Positions 12,632-24,332 are shown, counted from the stretch's first letter. The stretch: DNA of 64,000 nt from Gordionus sp. m RMFG-2023 (GCF_954871325.1 NC_088776.1:39356508-39420507), one strand, 5' to 3'. The notes: generated from the letters alone by a model not told the origin. Numbers and translations are program-made.

Positions 12632-12750
12632 CCAGAATTATATAAACGTGCTCTTATAGTACTGGCGGTTCCCGCAACACAAGTTTCTATAGAAAGGGCT
12701 TTTTGTGTTATCGTCACAACGAACAAAAAGGAATCCATTTATACTTGAAA
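12632..12750 (+). pseudogene. Second hAT dimerisation fragment, different family
   Basis: The frame reads PELYKRALIVLAVPATQVS, then IERAFCVIVTTNKKESIYT and a stop. LAVPATQVSIERAF is a different version of the hAT dimerisation motif from the one at 11991, so two hAT families are represented. It is probably the gene relic of the CAGGRACCCGAAC element that ends at 13046. Confidence 0.65.
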
Positions 12751-13572
12751 ATATATTACAAGTTCAAATAATATGTTTAAAAATGAGTTATTTTGAATCT
12801 TATATATTTTTTTTATATATAATTCATAGATGCTTATAATAAAAATAAATTAGAAGATGGTGTTGCTTCAATAAAAAAAAAATTCTAACAATAATGAACC
12901 TTTATAATTAGATGAACCGAACGGAACTTTTATATAAATGTCTTCTCAAGAACCGTAACCAAAACGTAACCATTATAATTTTTTATATACTGAATCGTAC
13001 CGTAACCAAACTAAACCGTTATAAATATCGGTTCGGGTTCCTGCTTAAATGTTCAACGAAATGCCATATTGCAATGAATAATTGTTGCAATAATTCGGAT
13101 TTTTTATAAATATATTTTTTAAAACAAAAAAGTCTTAACCTCATCCCTTTTCAGTCATTATATTTCTTAATTTTATACTATTTACCTTTTTTTAAATTCT
13201 CTTATTAAATCCCTTATTTTGGCATTTTAATTATATGGTGGCAGCTGCAAAAAAAGAGAAGAAAAAGTAATTAATATATTTTAAAACAAAAATGTCTTAA
13301 CCTCATCCCTTTTCATTTATTATATGCCTTAATTTTATACTATTTACTTTTTTTTAAATTCTCTTTTTAAATCCCTTATTTTGGCCTTTTAATTATATGG
13401 TGACAGCCGCAAAAAAGAGAAGAAAAAGTAATTATATATTTTTTTTTTCATGGGGATTCGGAATAATTTTTAAATATTTTTAAAAAAACTATTTTAAAAA
13501 AAAGATCCCTAATAAAACGTGGGGATTCAAGACGTTGGGATTCCGAATCCCACATGATTCTATATCCCTTAT

Positions 13573-13936
13573 AATAAAATAAAATATAAGTTAAAGGAAA
13601 ATTAAAAATTTTGTTTTAAAAGAAATAAAATATAATTTAAAGGAAAATTAAAAATATTGTTTTAAAAGAAAATAAAATAAAAGTTAAAGGAAAATTAAAA
13701 ATATTGTTTTAAAAGAAATAAAATATAATTTAAAGGAAAATTAAAAATATTGTTTTAAAAGAAAATAAAATATAAGTTAAAGGAAAATTAAAAATATTGT
13801 TTTAAAAGAAATAAAATATAATTTAAAGGAAAATTAAAAATATTGTTTTAAAAGAAATAAAATATAATTTAAAGGAAAATTAAAAATATTGTTTTAAAAG
13901 AAAATAAAATATAAGTTAAAGGAAAATTAAAAATAC
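13573..13936. repeat. 46-47 bp minisatellite with two alternating unit types
   Basis: Eight units, the last one partial. All share GGAAAATTAAAAATATTGTT. One type carries ATAAGTTAAAGG and starts with an extra A; the other carries ATAATTTAAAGG. The order is A B A B A B B A, so a two-unit block was amplified. Units are nearly identical, so the array is young. It lies exactly between two hAT elements. Confidence 0.85.
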
Positions 13937-13945
13937 AAGGATAAA

Positions 13946-15180
13946 CAGAGATGTGAACCCTTCGACAAAAAAAAATTGTCCGGGTTCGGGTCCGGTAATA
14001 AATTTAAAAAGGACCCGGGTCCAGGGTTCAGGTCCGGGTTCAGAGGAAACATAAAAATAATGACTCAAAATAAGACTTTTTTTCATTCATTTTTTATTAT
14101 ACTTTAATATATACACATTTAAAATTCGAAATGAGATAATTTATATTTTAAATATTTTATTCAATCGCACAATCATGATATCTTCTAAAATATCATCCTT
14201 CGGATTTCCACGTAAATTAGTCAACGATGAAAATCCACGTTCTACGCTTACTTAAAATAGATAGTCATTTTTATAATACATAAATTATTGTACTTGTGTC
14301 GCCGGTACAGCCATGACGATTCTAGAAAAGGTATATTTGAAGAATTTTCCTCCCAGAATTTTAAAATGTTTGCATCTCTATTTATTCTCATAACTTCCGA
14401 GAACTTTTCTATTAAAGATACAATAGATATTTCTGCTCCTTTCTATCAGATGATAATTTAATATTTTTTTTATCTATCTAATATTAAAATTTCCAGATCA
14501 TCAATATCGTTATCATTATCAATGTTATCGCTACAACCAGTAGATATTGTTGTAACCACCAATGTATTGTAAATAATAGAGTTTTGGGTATGCCATAAAT
14601 CTTCAAGATGGTCTATAGCCATTTGTTTTTGCTCACTACTTAATAAAACCTGATATCGCGGGTCTAAATATATCGAAGCATATACAACACTATTTTGTAA
14701 ATATTGTTGCTCTCTTATTTTCGTATTTTCTAATACTTCATTTGAAAAAGAACTTGTTAATCTCCATAACTCTAATCGACATCTTAACCATATGCCATAA
14801 AAATCCGATAAACATAATTGTTCTGCTTGCACTCTTAATGTTGTTATTTTTAAAGGAACCAGCACACTAGTAAGCTCTTTTACTTGATTCCAATCATCTT
14901 CTGACAAAATGATTTCACATGCTCCTGTGATAAAATCATTACAGAAATCTTTCAAACTTAATAATCGCCCTAGCATCATACATATAGAGGACCTGTTGTG
15001 CAATCTAAAATTGCCATTTACATTTTCATGGATTTTAATATTCTAACAATTGTGGGAATTCTTAAATTAATTTTTTACAACATCCCTTGCTTTATCAATT
15101 ATAAAGTTAAAATTTTTAACACCCTGAACCCTTGGACCCTCCACTTTTTAAAAGGGTCCGGGTCCGGGTTCACATCCCTG
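13946..15180 (-). mobile_element. hAT transposon with 8-bp target duplication
   Basis: Ends are CAGAGATGTGAACCC at the left and GGGTTCACATCCCTG at the right. The 8-mer GGATAAAC lies at 13939-13946 and again at 15181-15188 (the left copy shares one base with the end). GC-rich subterminal text (GGGTCCGGGTCCGG) is present at both ends. The element encodes part of a transposase on the minus strand but is only about 1.2 kb, so it is internally deleted. A diverged relative is at 54770-56296. Confidence 0.8.
14470..15003 (-). pseudogene. hAT transposase, middle part
   Basis: A 177-codon open frame reads SICMMLGRLLSLKDFCNDFI, then W-x-x-V-K-E-L-T-S-V-L-V-P-L at about residues 38-51, and later VVYASIYLDPRYQVLLSSEQ at about residues 105-125. 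The [AIV]-x-x-LDPRY motif and the W-x-x-[VL] helix before it belong to the all-alpha region of hAT transposases. The N-terminal zinc finger, the first catalytic Asp region and the C-terminal dimerisation block are missing. It therefore cannot be a complete transposase. The related copy at 54770-56296 keeps sequence from further upstream, including a CAAHALPLAVND motif. Confidence 0.75.
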
Positions 15181-15188
15181 GGATAAAC

Positions 15189-15800
15189 TTGTTAATTAGC
15201 ATATAGAAAATTGCACACTCTAAATATTCTTAAACATTGCGAATATTTTTAAAATTGTTATAGAATATAACATACAAACGTTTTTTTTAATGTTTCTTTT
15301 TGCTCGTTAATTTCTTTTTATATAAATAAGGCGTTTTATGCCAAATAATTGTTTTTTACAGTTTTTATCAAACAGAACATTAAACCGGCTTACACATAGC
15401 CACTTTACCCCAAAACGATGTCCATTGTATAAATTGTTAGACTTTGGTAAATCTTAACCTTTATTTTTTAGCTAAGAATGTTAAGTAAATACTAAATTTA
15501 AAATTATTAGGATAAAATGTATTTTACTAAAAGCAATAGGAATGTGAGTTCACGAATCAAGTTCAAAACTCCTCGACTTGAGTGGTAGTTAAGCCTACTC
15601 GGCTGAGTCGTTTAACAACACTAATGTGTATTATGGTAATTCAGCTTATTGAAATGAACCTTCAATGTTTTGGTGGGTTAAATCTGATATATATAAATTT
15701 TCTAAATTATTTTATTTTATATAGTAGTATTTTAAAACAATAAGCGCCAACTTGCGGATTTAATAATATTAATGTGTTTATAATATAATATAACAAAACA
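15189..15800. other. AT-rich DNA between elements
   Basis: No gene seen. At 15540-15630 there is text ending GTCGTTTAACAACACTAAT, which matches one end of the 223-bp hAT MITE family. It is probably a decayed copy or solo end. Confidence 0.45.
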
Positions 15801-15804
15801 ATAA

Positions 15805-15841
15805 AAGGAAAGGAAGGGAAGGGAAGGGAAGGGAAGGGAAG
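15805..15841. repeat. (GGGAA)n microsatellite
   Basis: About seven GGAAG/GGGAA units. On the minus strand this is a TTCCC run directly after the 3' part of the LINE at 15843-16690. It is therefore probably the simple-repeat tail of that LINE. Confidence 0.75.
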
Positions 15842-15842
15842 A

Positions 15843-16690
15843 ACTAGGAGGGAATGGGGAGTGTTTCCAAGAAACACTTGTAGATCCCTTTTAAGATTTC
15901 GAATTGAATTTTTGTTTGAGGGATAGGTTCTCGTTTTTAACCCCTGTCCTTATTGAAATTTTTCTACCCAATTGATTTTAAAATTTTAGGGATTGGGGAC
16001 CGGGGTTCCCCAAAACGCTAAAAAATAAAAATAAAAAAATTAAGAAGGGACCTATATTTATTGCATTTATTGATTTCTTGGAGTTCCAAGAGGTCAGTGT
16101 TTTCATTAGCCGGAAATGAGGTTAGGCATGAGACCTCCCAGACAAGTCTTTTGCCGCTATGTCAAGATGTCAAAGACATGCCATCGAGACGCTTACCATT
16201 CTCATTTAAGAGACCTAACGGCTCCAAGCTATTGGGGAAACCGGCTGAAATCAAAGATTTGCCGATTAACCTATTTAGGTTGTCGTGTCTCAGAAAACGG
16301 CCACTGACTTTGAGACAAGAAAAACAATGTCTAGAGAATGGATCAACCTACTTATTACAGGCAGCACAGGTGTCAACAAAAGGGATAAGACAACCAAGCC
16401 TATGGCCATTGGCAATTTGAAACTCGTCGTTTGTGAGTAACGTTTCCTTTTTTCCACTAGGCATCGCGTCTAGCCGTTCATGGCCGTTAGGATTTTTTTA
16501 GCGTTTCTGAGTAGTTGAAGGTTAGTTAGATCGGCACACAAACAAAGTTTTTCAAATGCACATTGAAGCATAGGGACTAGAAAGCTCTTTAGGGGACTGG
16601 AAACTGACTGCTCGGATCCTTCAAGAACTAGAGTAAGCCAAGATTGTTTGGCTGAAGTTAAAAGAGGATAGTTCAACTCATTAAAATATT
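15843..16690 (-). pseudogene. 3' part of a non-LTR retrotransposon (LINE), endonuclease-like C-terminus
   Basis: The stretch is far GC-richer than its surroundings. The minus strand reads ELNYPLLTSAKQSWLTLVLE onward, then FQIANGHRLGCLIPFVDTCA, a CxxC...H...C finger (CAAC, RHCFSC), GRFLRHDNLNRLIGKSL, SAGFPNSLEPLGLL, NENGKRLDGMSL and GKRLVWEVSCLTSFPANE. In related elements this region reads G-x-R-x-G...C-x-x-C...H-G-L-S-C-R...RH...KRPDG...PW..G..L.WD.TC.D. That is a zinc finger followed by a PD-(D/E)XK-like (restriction-like) endonuclease. A frameshift lies near 16460 and there are two in-frame stops, one after CAACNK and one where a Trp is usual. The reverse transcriptase is absent. The 3' tail is the TTCCC run. 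Family placement is from memory of protein patterns. Confidence 0.6.
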
Positions 16691-17342
16691 TAAACTATCT
16701 ATTATGAGATAAAAAGAAATACATAGTAATTTTATTTTTATAAGTTGTTTATATCATTATTAATCCTCATTCCTTAACTAATTTAATTCTTCTTTATGTA
16801 AAATAGATTTGTTTTATTATGGAATACTGTTAAAGATGAAATTATTTAATTTATCTATTTTTTTTATATACCTCAGTATTCATTAAACATATTATATTAT
16901 ATTTTATTTAACTTTTCTTTCCTAGTATTCGTAAAACATATTAAATTTTTTTCAATTTTACATATTTTTTCTTTAAAATTCTTTCTTTACTTGTTAAAAT
17001 AAAAATATACTTATTTTTTATATTCAAATTTATAATGTACAAAGTTGAATATAAAGTCAAAATTTTTTATCTACAAGAGAGTAATAAAAGATGAAATAAT
17101 AAAAAAAAAAAATTTTTGATTTAATAAAATAAAATTATAAACCACCTATACCTGCCGACCCCATTTTCTATAAATACATCAATAAGGAATAAATTCTTAA
17201 TTCGTATTTTATTAAATAAGATATGTGTATAAAAATTAAAAAATATTGTTGTTTTTTAAATTTTTTGTACATATTTCTTTTGTTCCATTTATATATAACA
17301 AAAAAATAATTTGTAACAGAATTTAAAAAAATAAAACTATTT
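16691..17342. other. AT-rich DNA, nothing recognised
   Basis: No coding-like or repeat structure other than short A and T runs. Confidence 0.5.
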
Positions 17343-18780
17343 AATTTTTCGGTAAGTCACTGAAACTTGGGGAAATTTTTAATATTATTTTATTTACTTA
17401 TTTTTTTTTAATTTATTTTTTATTAAAAAATAATAAATATGCGATCACAAAAATCTTAGAATTTAATATTTTTTCAAGTTATAACAATCTTAATGAAAAT
17501 GGAAATAATCATTATTCGGTCAATCACAGTAGAAACTTTATAAACCCAAATGATATATCGACCCATACATAACGTATTGAGCGTTTATGAGATCTTAAGG
17601 CGAGCATCTCCAGAACTGGAAGAAAATCTTCCTCTCATTTATATATATGTGAATATTCTATTTTCATAATATTAAAAATATGTCAAATTTAAGTAAAATA
17701 ATTAAATTTTTGAATATATAAATTTATATAGAACTATTTATGTTTTTCCTTAAAATTATATATATCTATATTATCAGTTTATATATTATGTTTATTCAAA
17801 ATAATTGCTTAATTATCTAGTATTTGATTGATGCATCCAATATAGCATACGCCTTTATACAAAAATTTAAATAATTCTATTTAATGTAAAATTAAAGAAT
17901 TGTGAAAATTTTCACAAAAAAATATGAAATTTTTAAAACTTTTGAGTAATGAAACTTTGAATCATTACATTATTACATTATTTAAAAATAATAAATATGC
18001 GATCGTCTGAATATTGGTGTGTAATAATAATTCAAAGTTTTATTAAAGTTTTAAGAATTAATAGAAGGGGTAAATTAATTATTGAAAAATTTTAAAATTT
18101 AATATTTTTCCAAGTTATAACAATCTTAATGAAAAATGATCATGACTCGGTCAAATCAAATGATATATAACCCATACTCAACGTAGAGCGTTTATGGAGG
18201 GATCTTAAGGCAAGAATCCTCTATTTTCTTAATATTAAAAATATGTCAAATTTAAATAAATTAATTAAATTTTTAGATGATATAAATTTATATAAAACTA
18301 TATTTGTTTTTTCTTAAAATTATATATATCCATATTATCATTGTTTATATATTATGTTTATTCAAATAAATTGATTAATTATCTAGTATTTGATTTAATA
18401 GTCCTAACTTAATAACATCATAGCACAGGCCTTTTTAAAATTTTTAAATATACTCCGATTTATTATAAAATTAAAGAATTATGAAAATTTTCACAAAAAA
18501 AGATTTATTCAAATAAATTGATTAACTAGTATTTGATTTAATAGTCCTAACTTAATAGCATCATAGCGCACGCCTTTTTAAAATTTTTAAATAATATACT
18601 CCGTTTTTATTGTAAAATTAAATAATTGTGAAAATTTTCACAAAAAGATTTCCACCAATATCCAGACGATCACATATTTATTATTTTTTTAATAAAATTT
18701 TTTTTTTAAATATTTAAAACAAATATAAAAAAATAATAATATTAAAAATTTCCCGAGTTTCAGTGAGTTACCAATTTTTC
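17343..18780. mobile_element. Terminal-inverted-repeat element with internal duplication
   Basis: The left end (from 17343) and right end (to 18780) mirror each other for about 48 bp; the shared text includes CACTGAAACT and GGGAAATTTTTAATATTATT. Inside, a block of about 560 bp is present twice (about 17440-17990 and 18000-18530; both contain TATAACAATCTTAATGAAAA and GGCCATC-free text ending TCTAGTATTTGATT). A partial third copy follows at 18530-18660. No transposase was found. The family is unknown and no target duplication was resolved. Confidence 0.65.
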
Positions 18781-18792
18781 TTTATAATATCA

Positions 18793-18966
18793 TCAACATT
18801 TTGTACTATAATTATTTATATAATTATAAATGATAGTTTGAACATTTATTTTCATAGCTTCTTTAATTTCACTTGGTACTTTATTTACACTATCTACTAA
18901 AGACACGCACCATATTCTATCTGGATCATTGTCGATTTCCAACATTTTATCGAAATATTTTTCCAT
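18793..18966 (-). CDS. Small ORF with BESS-like motif
   Basis: A 57-codon open frame with ATG at 18966 and TGA at 18793. It reads MEKYFDKMLEIDNDPDRIWC, then VSLVDSVNKVPSEIKEAMKI, then NVQTIIYNYINNYSTKC. The pattern W/F-x-x-SL-x-x-x-[VL]-x-x-[VL]-P-x-x-x-x-x-x-x-[KR]-I-x-V-Q-x-[IL] resembles the BESS motif, a short protein-interaction helix pair that usually ends MADF-domain proteins. An in-frame TAA just upstream supports this ATG or an upstream splice. It begins 13 bp beyond the end of a transposon. It could be the last exon of a host MADF-BESS gene or part of the accessory DNA-binding protein of a PIF/Harbinger element. A MADF-like piece lies at 36412-36780. Confidence 0.35.
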   Translation of the reverse strand: MEKYFDKMLEIDNDPDRIWCVSLVDSVNKVPSEIKEAMKINVQTIIYNYINNYSTKC

Positions 18967-19826
18967 AAGGATCTTTTTTTACCCTGATAATAATTTTATT
19001 TAAATAAAGATTTATGTTGTTTTGAATTATTAAAATATATATTAATTATTTAATATATTATAAATTATTAAAATTCATACATCATATTAATGCTTAAATA
19101 GTATTTAATTAAAAAGTCTATTGATTAAAAATTCTTGTTATAAAATAGTCAAAATTAGGTGATTCAAAATAAAATCTTGTTCTACTTTTTAGCACATAAT
19201 GTCCATAGTTCATCGACTAATAATCTATTAGAATAATTATCATTACTGGTTCCATAAATTGTCATGAGCCTCCTCAAAATTTATCAAATTAGATATAAAA
19301 TTTCCCCTAAATCATTTCATTTATTGAATATTAATATAAAAATAATTACTTGTTCATTTTTTCGTATTAGACGCCATTTAATCGTTAAAAAAATCAAGTT
19401 AGTTTGTTATTAAAATAAAAGTAAAATCGTATGCATTATAAAAAATTTTTGTTTGGAAGCACACGACACAACTATTAAGCTGAATTTGTTATTTATCGCT
19501 TTGAAAAAATATCGATAAATAATTTTTGGTATATTCTAAAAATATTTTACATAATAATCTATATCCAATCAAAAATCAGCAAAATTTTGATTTACATTTT
19601 ATTTTAAATACATGAATAATCTATACAAAATTAGAAAAATTTCAAGAACTGTGACATGCCCGCTCTTTAAGCATGCACAGGTTATTATAATATAATTTTA
19701 AGATAATTTAAAAAATTTATGCCGATATCATTTATTAACAACAGGTTATGCCATAGGCAAGATAACTATTCCAAAAAAGCATTCCCATATCATATCGATA
19801 GTTGTTTCGATCGGTTATTTTTTTTA
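18967..19826. other. AT-rich DNA, nothing recognised
   Basis: No supported gene. The plus-strand open frame from 19719 is antisense to the zinc-knuckle frame described next. Confidence 0.45.
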
Positions 19827-20126
19827 TCATCTAGGTCTTTTATTAATTTCTTCGAATTGTGCAGCTCCCTTACAGCAGGTTTGGGTACGGAACAACCGTT
19901 TATTGATTCGACTACTGTCAGATAACGGGAGCATATTAATCGGTCGTCTCAGTTTTGGGCAGTTGTACATTATTTCTCCATTTCCTGGGCGATTATAGCA
20001 CTGGCCTATAAAATGATCCTTATACTGGCATCGTAAACATCTTCTTTTTATGACAGAATTATTAGCCCCCTTTTTACTGAATGGCTCAATCTCCATCACA
20101 TTATTTTTCGAAATCAAGTGACACAA
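19827..20126 (-). CDS. Zinc-knuckle ORF, possibly Gag-like
   Basis: A 99-codon open frame contains RCLRCQYKDHFIGQC, which matches a C-x2-C-x4-H-x4-C zinc knuckle exactly, at about residues 30-42. A further Cys follows in MYNCPKLRRP. Such single-stranded nucleic acid-binding knuckles occur in retroelement Gag proteins and in some host RNA-binding proteins. The local sequence is somewhat GC-richer than its neighbours. No other retroelement part is adjacent, so an isolated Gag-like fossil or a host exon are both possible. Confidence 0.35.
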   Translation of the reverse strand: MCHLISKNNVMEIEPFSKKGANNSVIKRRCLRCQYKDHFIGQCYNRPGNGEIMYNCPKLRRPINMLPLSDSSRINKRLFRTQTCCKGAAQFEEINKRPR

Positions 20127-21126
20127 TTAGAGAGAAATTTCAACAATATAAAATAATGATGGAATAATTACTTCATTTTAAAAAATTAAATTAATATAAA
20201 AAAATTTTTAAAAAAATTATTCTTTCAAAGATAAATTTAATAATATTAATTTGCACAATATTGAAAATGGAAAAATATGATGTGTATTATAAACATTACT
20301 AATATTATAAAAAAAACATAGCTAAGAAACTTTTTTATCTATTCAACACAATCTCATGGTAATTAATGATCCTAAACCATCAAAATTACCGAAACTAATT
20401 TTACTATCCAACAATTTCATGCATGATAATTATTGATCTTAATTGTTAGAAACATATTATTTATATGAACACGAATTGAAGAAGCAAAATAATTTATTCA
20501 CTATATAGGTAATCAAAATCATTCCACAATAACATAGATAAACTAAACGTAAAACGAAAAATATAAAATCAAACTAAAAATTATATAAAACAAAATTTCT
20601 TTTTCTTTCTTCTTTTTTTTTTCATTTTCGATCTCTATATTTATACTACTAAAATTTAAAAACAATCGATAATTATTTTATACAATTGTCCTTTAATTTG
20701 CTTACAATTTAAACCTTTCAATTACCTTTATAATTTTTCAATTATCCTTACAAATTTTATATTCAAATTAACTGTTTCTTTAAAATTATAATTAATTCAA
20801 TACACTTATTCCACATTAATAACTATAAAAATTACCGAACTAATTTTTACTCTCCATCAATAAATCAATCAAAATTATAAAAAACTAATTTAATGTTCTA
20901 TGCATTAATCAGTGCCGTATGTCTTCTACTCCTTAAATGGATTGAAAGATAATAAAATTTTATTTTTTTTATACATCCTACATTACATTATGTGAACCCA
21001 TGAATTGCACTATTGACAACGGTTGCCGCTTCTTTGGGAGGTATGTATATTATTATTTTTTTAAATTAATAAGGGATTGATTGTTTTCATAGGAATTTTT
21101 AAATAATTTTTTCTAAAATATGTATA
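20127..21126. other. AT-rich DNA, nothing recognised
   Basis: Contains diverged text repeated locally (CATGCATGATAATTATTGAT / CATGGTAATTAATGATCC near 20350-20450). No gene seen. Confidence 0.45.
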
Positions 21127-22512
21127 CAACGTCTCGATAAGGGGAGGGAAGGGGGTCGGAGTATTTTGCCTACAAATTTTTTAAAAGGGGTAGGTTAGGA
21201 GTAAGGTAAATTTGGGGGGGTTATATTAAATTTTTAGATTAAATATAGGGAAAAATATATTGATATAATTTATTGATTTCAAAATTAAATATAAGTTGTA
21301 GAAAATTAAAATTGAGGCCGTTTTGTTCATTAAATCGAAATATAGTATTAAAATTTATACAATCATTAATAATCGATACAAATATTATGGATTTAATAAT
21401 CGATACTTACGAATATATCTATATTCAGGGAGATATTTATGAATATTATTTACAATTGTTGCATCGGTATCGCAAATTTTTTTTATTTTTTTTACCCGCA
21501 TTTTGAAATTAAAAGCAAAATATATCAAGCTAAAACATTTCCCAAAAGATTACCATAGTCACTCCGTCAATCACTATACCCCGATTTTCTTAGTTTTGTT
21601 AAACTCCTAAACCGGTTTATTAAGCAGGTGGTGAACAATATTTTTAAACGCGTGGCTTATTTTGCTCAAAAAAGAACGTATCTAAATCCAAATATATTAA
21701 ATTCTTTATTAAATTTATATATCAAAATGCAATTAATTTTAATAAATGTTTATTCCTTTTCATATCACATATTTCATTTATGTTTTATAATCGAAAAAAT
21801 AGATATACAATCTACAAGTAGGTTATTTAAAAATACTTTTTAAAAAATTTTCTAAAGTATCTTGTATCTTAAATACAAAATTTTATAAAGTATCTGTATC
21901 TGAATACAATTTTCTGAAAATTTGCTCAACCATCTGATATGCATTTGTCCAGCGTCTACATGACAGGATTTTCACTAGATGCAAACCCCCCTTCAAAAAC
22001 CTTTGCCTACCCCCCTAAAAAATTCATGCCTACTTCGGCGGCGGTGTCACTTTATTATATTTCCACCTTTATAATTATATTAATACTCTTTTCAGAGAAT
22101 TTATAAGGATAACTTCAATTAATCTATCTCTACTACCAACTATCGATATTTTGTGAATATAAATAATTTATTTTTTAGATAATAAATTCAATTGAAACCT
22201 TCATTATTTACAATGAGGTAATTATTATGGCATTATGAGCTTGCTGATATATCTAAACCTTTTAAATTAAAAAGGATAGCAGAAAGTTTTATTTGGAAAA
22301 CAATGTGTATGATTGTTTGCAATTGCAATATATAGATTTGGTCGATAATTGTATTATAATATTATTATAATAAAAGTATTAATTTTTACAGCAATAAATT
22401 TTGTCCTATTTCATCTCAAAATTTAATATATAACCCCCCAAAAAATTTATCCTACCCCCTCAAAAAAATAGGATGCGAACTGTTCCTACCCATCCCGCTC
22501 ATGTAGACGCTG
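21127..22512. mobile_element. Terminal-inverted-repeat element with a nested relative
   Basis: The left end, CAACGTCTCGATAAGGGGAG, and the right end, GCTCATGTAGACGCTG, are inverted copies. Further inside, TTTTAAAAGGGGTAGG at the left mirrors CCTACCCCCTCAAAAAA at the right. A second left-type end, CAGCGTCTACATGACAGG, starts at 21950. The pentamer TTGTC lies just before it and just after the right end (22513-22517). It is therefore possible that a shorter copy (21950-22512) is a separate insertion. No transposase was recognised. Confidence 0.5.
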
Positions 22513-22739
22513 TTGTCTTTCACCACATTAACGGGTCAGTGTCACTCTTTGCTCCTGGCTCACTAAGATAAAAATCTATTTCACACAGTTGAATATTATT
22601 TTGTTTAAAACAATGTCTAGTCAGTTTTGTTGAATTTCATTCTTATTTGTTTGATAGTTATAATTATCAGCTTATAAAATCAAATCAATTTATTTAAATT
22701 AAATGGGGGTAAATTAACTGTATAACTGTTGTAAATCTC

Positions 22740-24090
22740 TTTTAATTTATCCGTTAGCTTGGATATATCAATATCATAAACAGATATAATTTAAAATATT
22801 CTACTTTAAGCCTGGGATCCAATATTGTGGCTATTATTGCATCATCGGCAGTAAAATTATAATAGCCCAACAATTTATCATAGGCTACTTTGAAACCATT
22901 GATAAAGGATTTATGGAAACCAGGTTTTTCAATTTTTTAGGTGGTCAAGAATTAGAATATAATAAGGTATAACCAAATTATAAGTAGGATAATTCTCCTC
23001 ACATACCATATTTGTAGTTTCGTATAAAGGCTAGGATAGCTTTAATTTTTATAAGATCCTCCCATTTCTCCTAGATGTTAACAAAGTATTATATTATTCC
23101 CTAATTATAAATTTTATTTTACCTCTGATATTAGTTTTTCTTGAAGAATTTTAATATTAAGGATTAATTACTTCATCGACTAATTTTGTTATAGCATGTT
23201 TTAACAATAAACCTTTTTCAATCATTTGGTAGGTGCTATTCCACCTTATTTCACAATCCAATTTTGGTTTAAAAAAATTTAGCAGAGGGTGTAGTGAACT
23301 ACATATATTTAAAAATAAATTTAACTTTGTAGGAGAATTACGAATTATTCTAATAATGTTTCTCAGTTTTAAAATAGAAAGATATAAAAATTTTAAAATT
23401 TCTTTGGAAATTAATTAATTATATGGGCAAAGCATCGGATATGCCCTATTTTCATTAAAGGATATTTTAAAGAAATATATCAATAAATGTTTTATTATTA
23501 GTTGCATTATCTAAAGTTATAATTAAATTTTTATTCTCGAAATTATAATTTTTAATTATTTTAACAAAGGCTTTAAATATATTTTCACCTGAATGTGCAT
23601 TATTTATTGAAGCGAAATCCAAAATTATGTTATTCAACTTTTCTTTTCTGCAAATGTATTATACATATGCAATTTAAGTATTGGAGCTATTGATTTTACA
23701 GAGAAATCAAGATCACTTATAAAATCTTTTGAATTAACAGTTTTAAATGTTATATTATCATTTATAAATAATTTTAGCAAGTTATCTTTAAAATTAATTG
23801 ATATAGGTTCTAAACAAATGTCATTTTAATACACTTTTTACTGAGGTGTGTATGAAAACTATTAAAATGATTAATAAGAGGGGATGTTGTTTTGCCTTTA
23901 CATTTTATAATACTCTTGCAATGACTGCAAGCAGCTTTTTCGGAGTCTTTATTGATTTGATATTGATCCCATATATAATCGCTCTTTTTTGTGAGGAAAT
24001 TTTGTCAACTTCAACATCAAGCATAATTATTTCATCAGAAGCATTCTCTTTTAACATAATTAGGCTAGCTAACAATAATATAGTGTAGAG
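22740..24090 (-). pseudogene. hAT transposase, broken but near full span
   Basis: On the minus strand the parts come in the normal hAT order. First is an N-terminal BED zinc finger at about 24030-23840 (SDYIWDQYQINKDSEKAACS, then HCKSIIKCKGKTTSPLINHF, then NSFHTHLSKK), with C-x2-C and H-x4-H ligands and the conserved Trp. Next is the catalytic region at about 23640-23420 (HSGENIFKAFVKIIKN, then NLIITLDNATNNKTFIDIF). Then comes the helical region at about 22930-22790 (FINGFKVAYDKLLGYYNFTA, then DDAIIATILDPRLK). Stops and frame changes occur in several places, including within the BED part. The ends of the element and the C-terminal dimerisation block were not located. Confidence 0.75.
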
Positions 24091-24332
24091 ATGTTTTATA
24101 TTTTTATATACCTTTGGTTTTTGTAATTATTTAATACAATTATTATGTAATTCAAAAAATAAACTTCTCGTGAGATGCAAAATATACAGCAAATAAAAAT
24201 TTAAATGTTGCATTAATTTTCACTTCACTTCATATCCTATTATATACTGGGGAGACATCCCACAATTAAGTGGGCACTCCACCATCCTATAGAGGGCGTC
24301 TCCAGTGCAGTGAATTTGCATTCACTGTTTGG

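Larger units (their letters stand above)
11262..13569. mobile_element. Nested hAT elements bounded by a long inverted repeat
   Basis: The outer ends mirror each other: GGAATCATGTGGGATTC at the left (from 11269) and GAATCCCACATGATTCTA at the right (to 13564). The mirror continues inward for several hundred bases, through GGGATGAGGTTAAGAC and CAATATGGCATTTC. The right arm holds a second copy of part of itself (13110-13260 and 13275-13440). Inside are ends of another hAT, CAGGGACCCGAAC at 11596 and GGTTCGGGTTCCTG up to 13046. A third inverted end (GGTGCCAGCC, AT-run, GATTCCGAATTCCCC) lies at about 12410-12480. At least two hAT families are therefore stacked here. No clean 8-bp target duplication was found outside the outer ends. 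Confidence 0.6.

Noticed and set aside
15805-15841. Telomere-like repeat
   Set aside because: The unit is GGGAA, not a known animal telomere repeat, and it sits at the 3' end of a LINE.
16061-16420. 119-codon plus-strand open frame
   Set aside because: It is antisense to the LINE endonuclease region, which has clear family motifs on the minus strand.
23846-24088. 80-codon plus-strand open frame
   Set aside because: Antisense shadow of the BED zinc finger of the hAT transposase on the minus strand.
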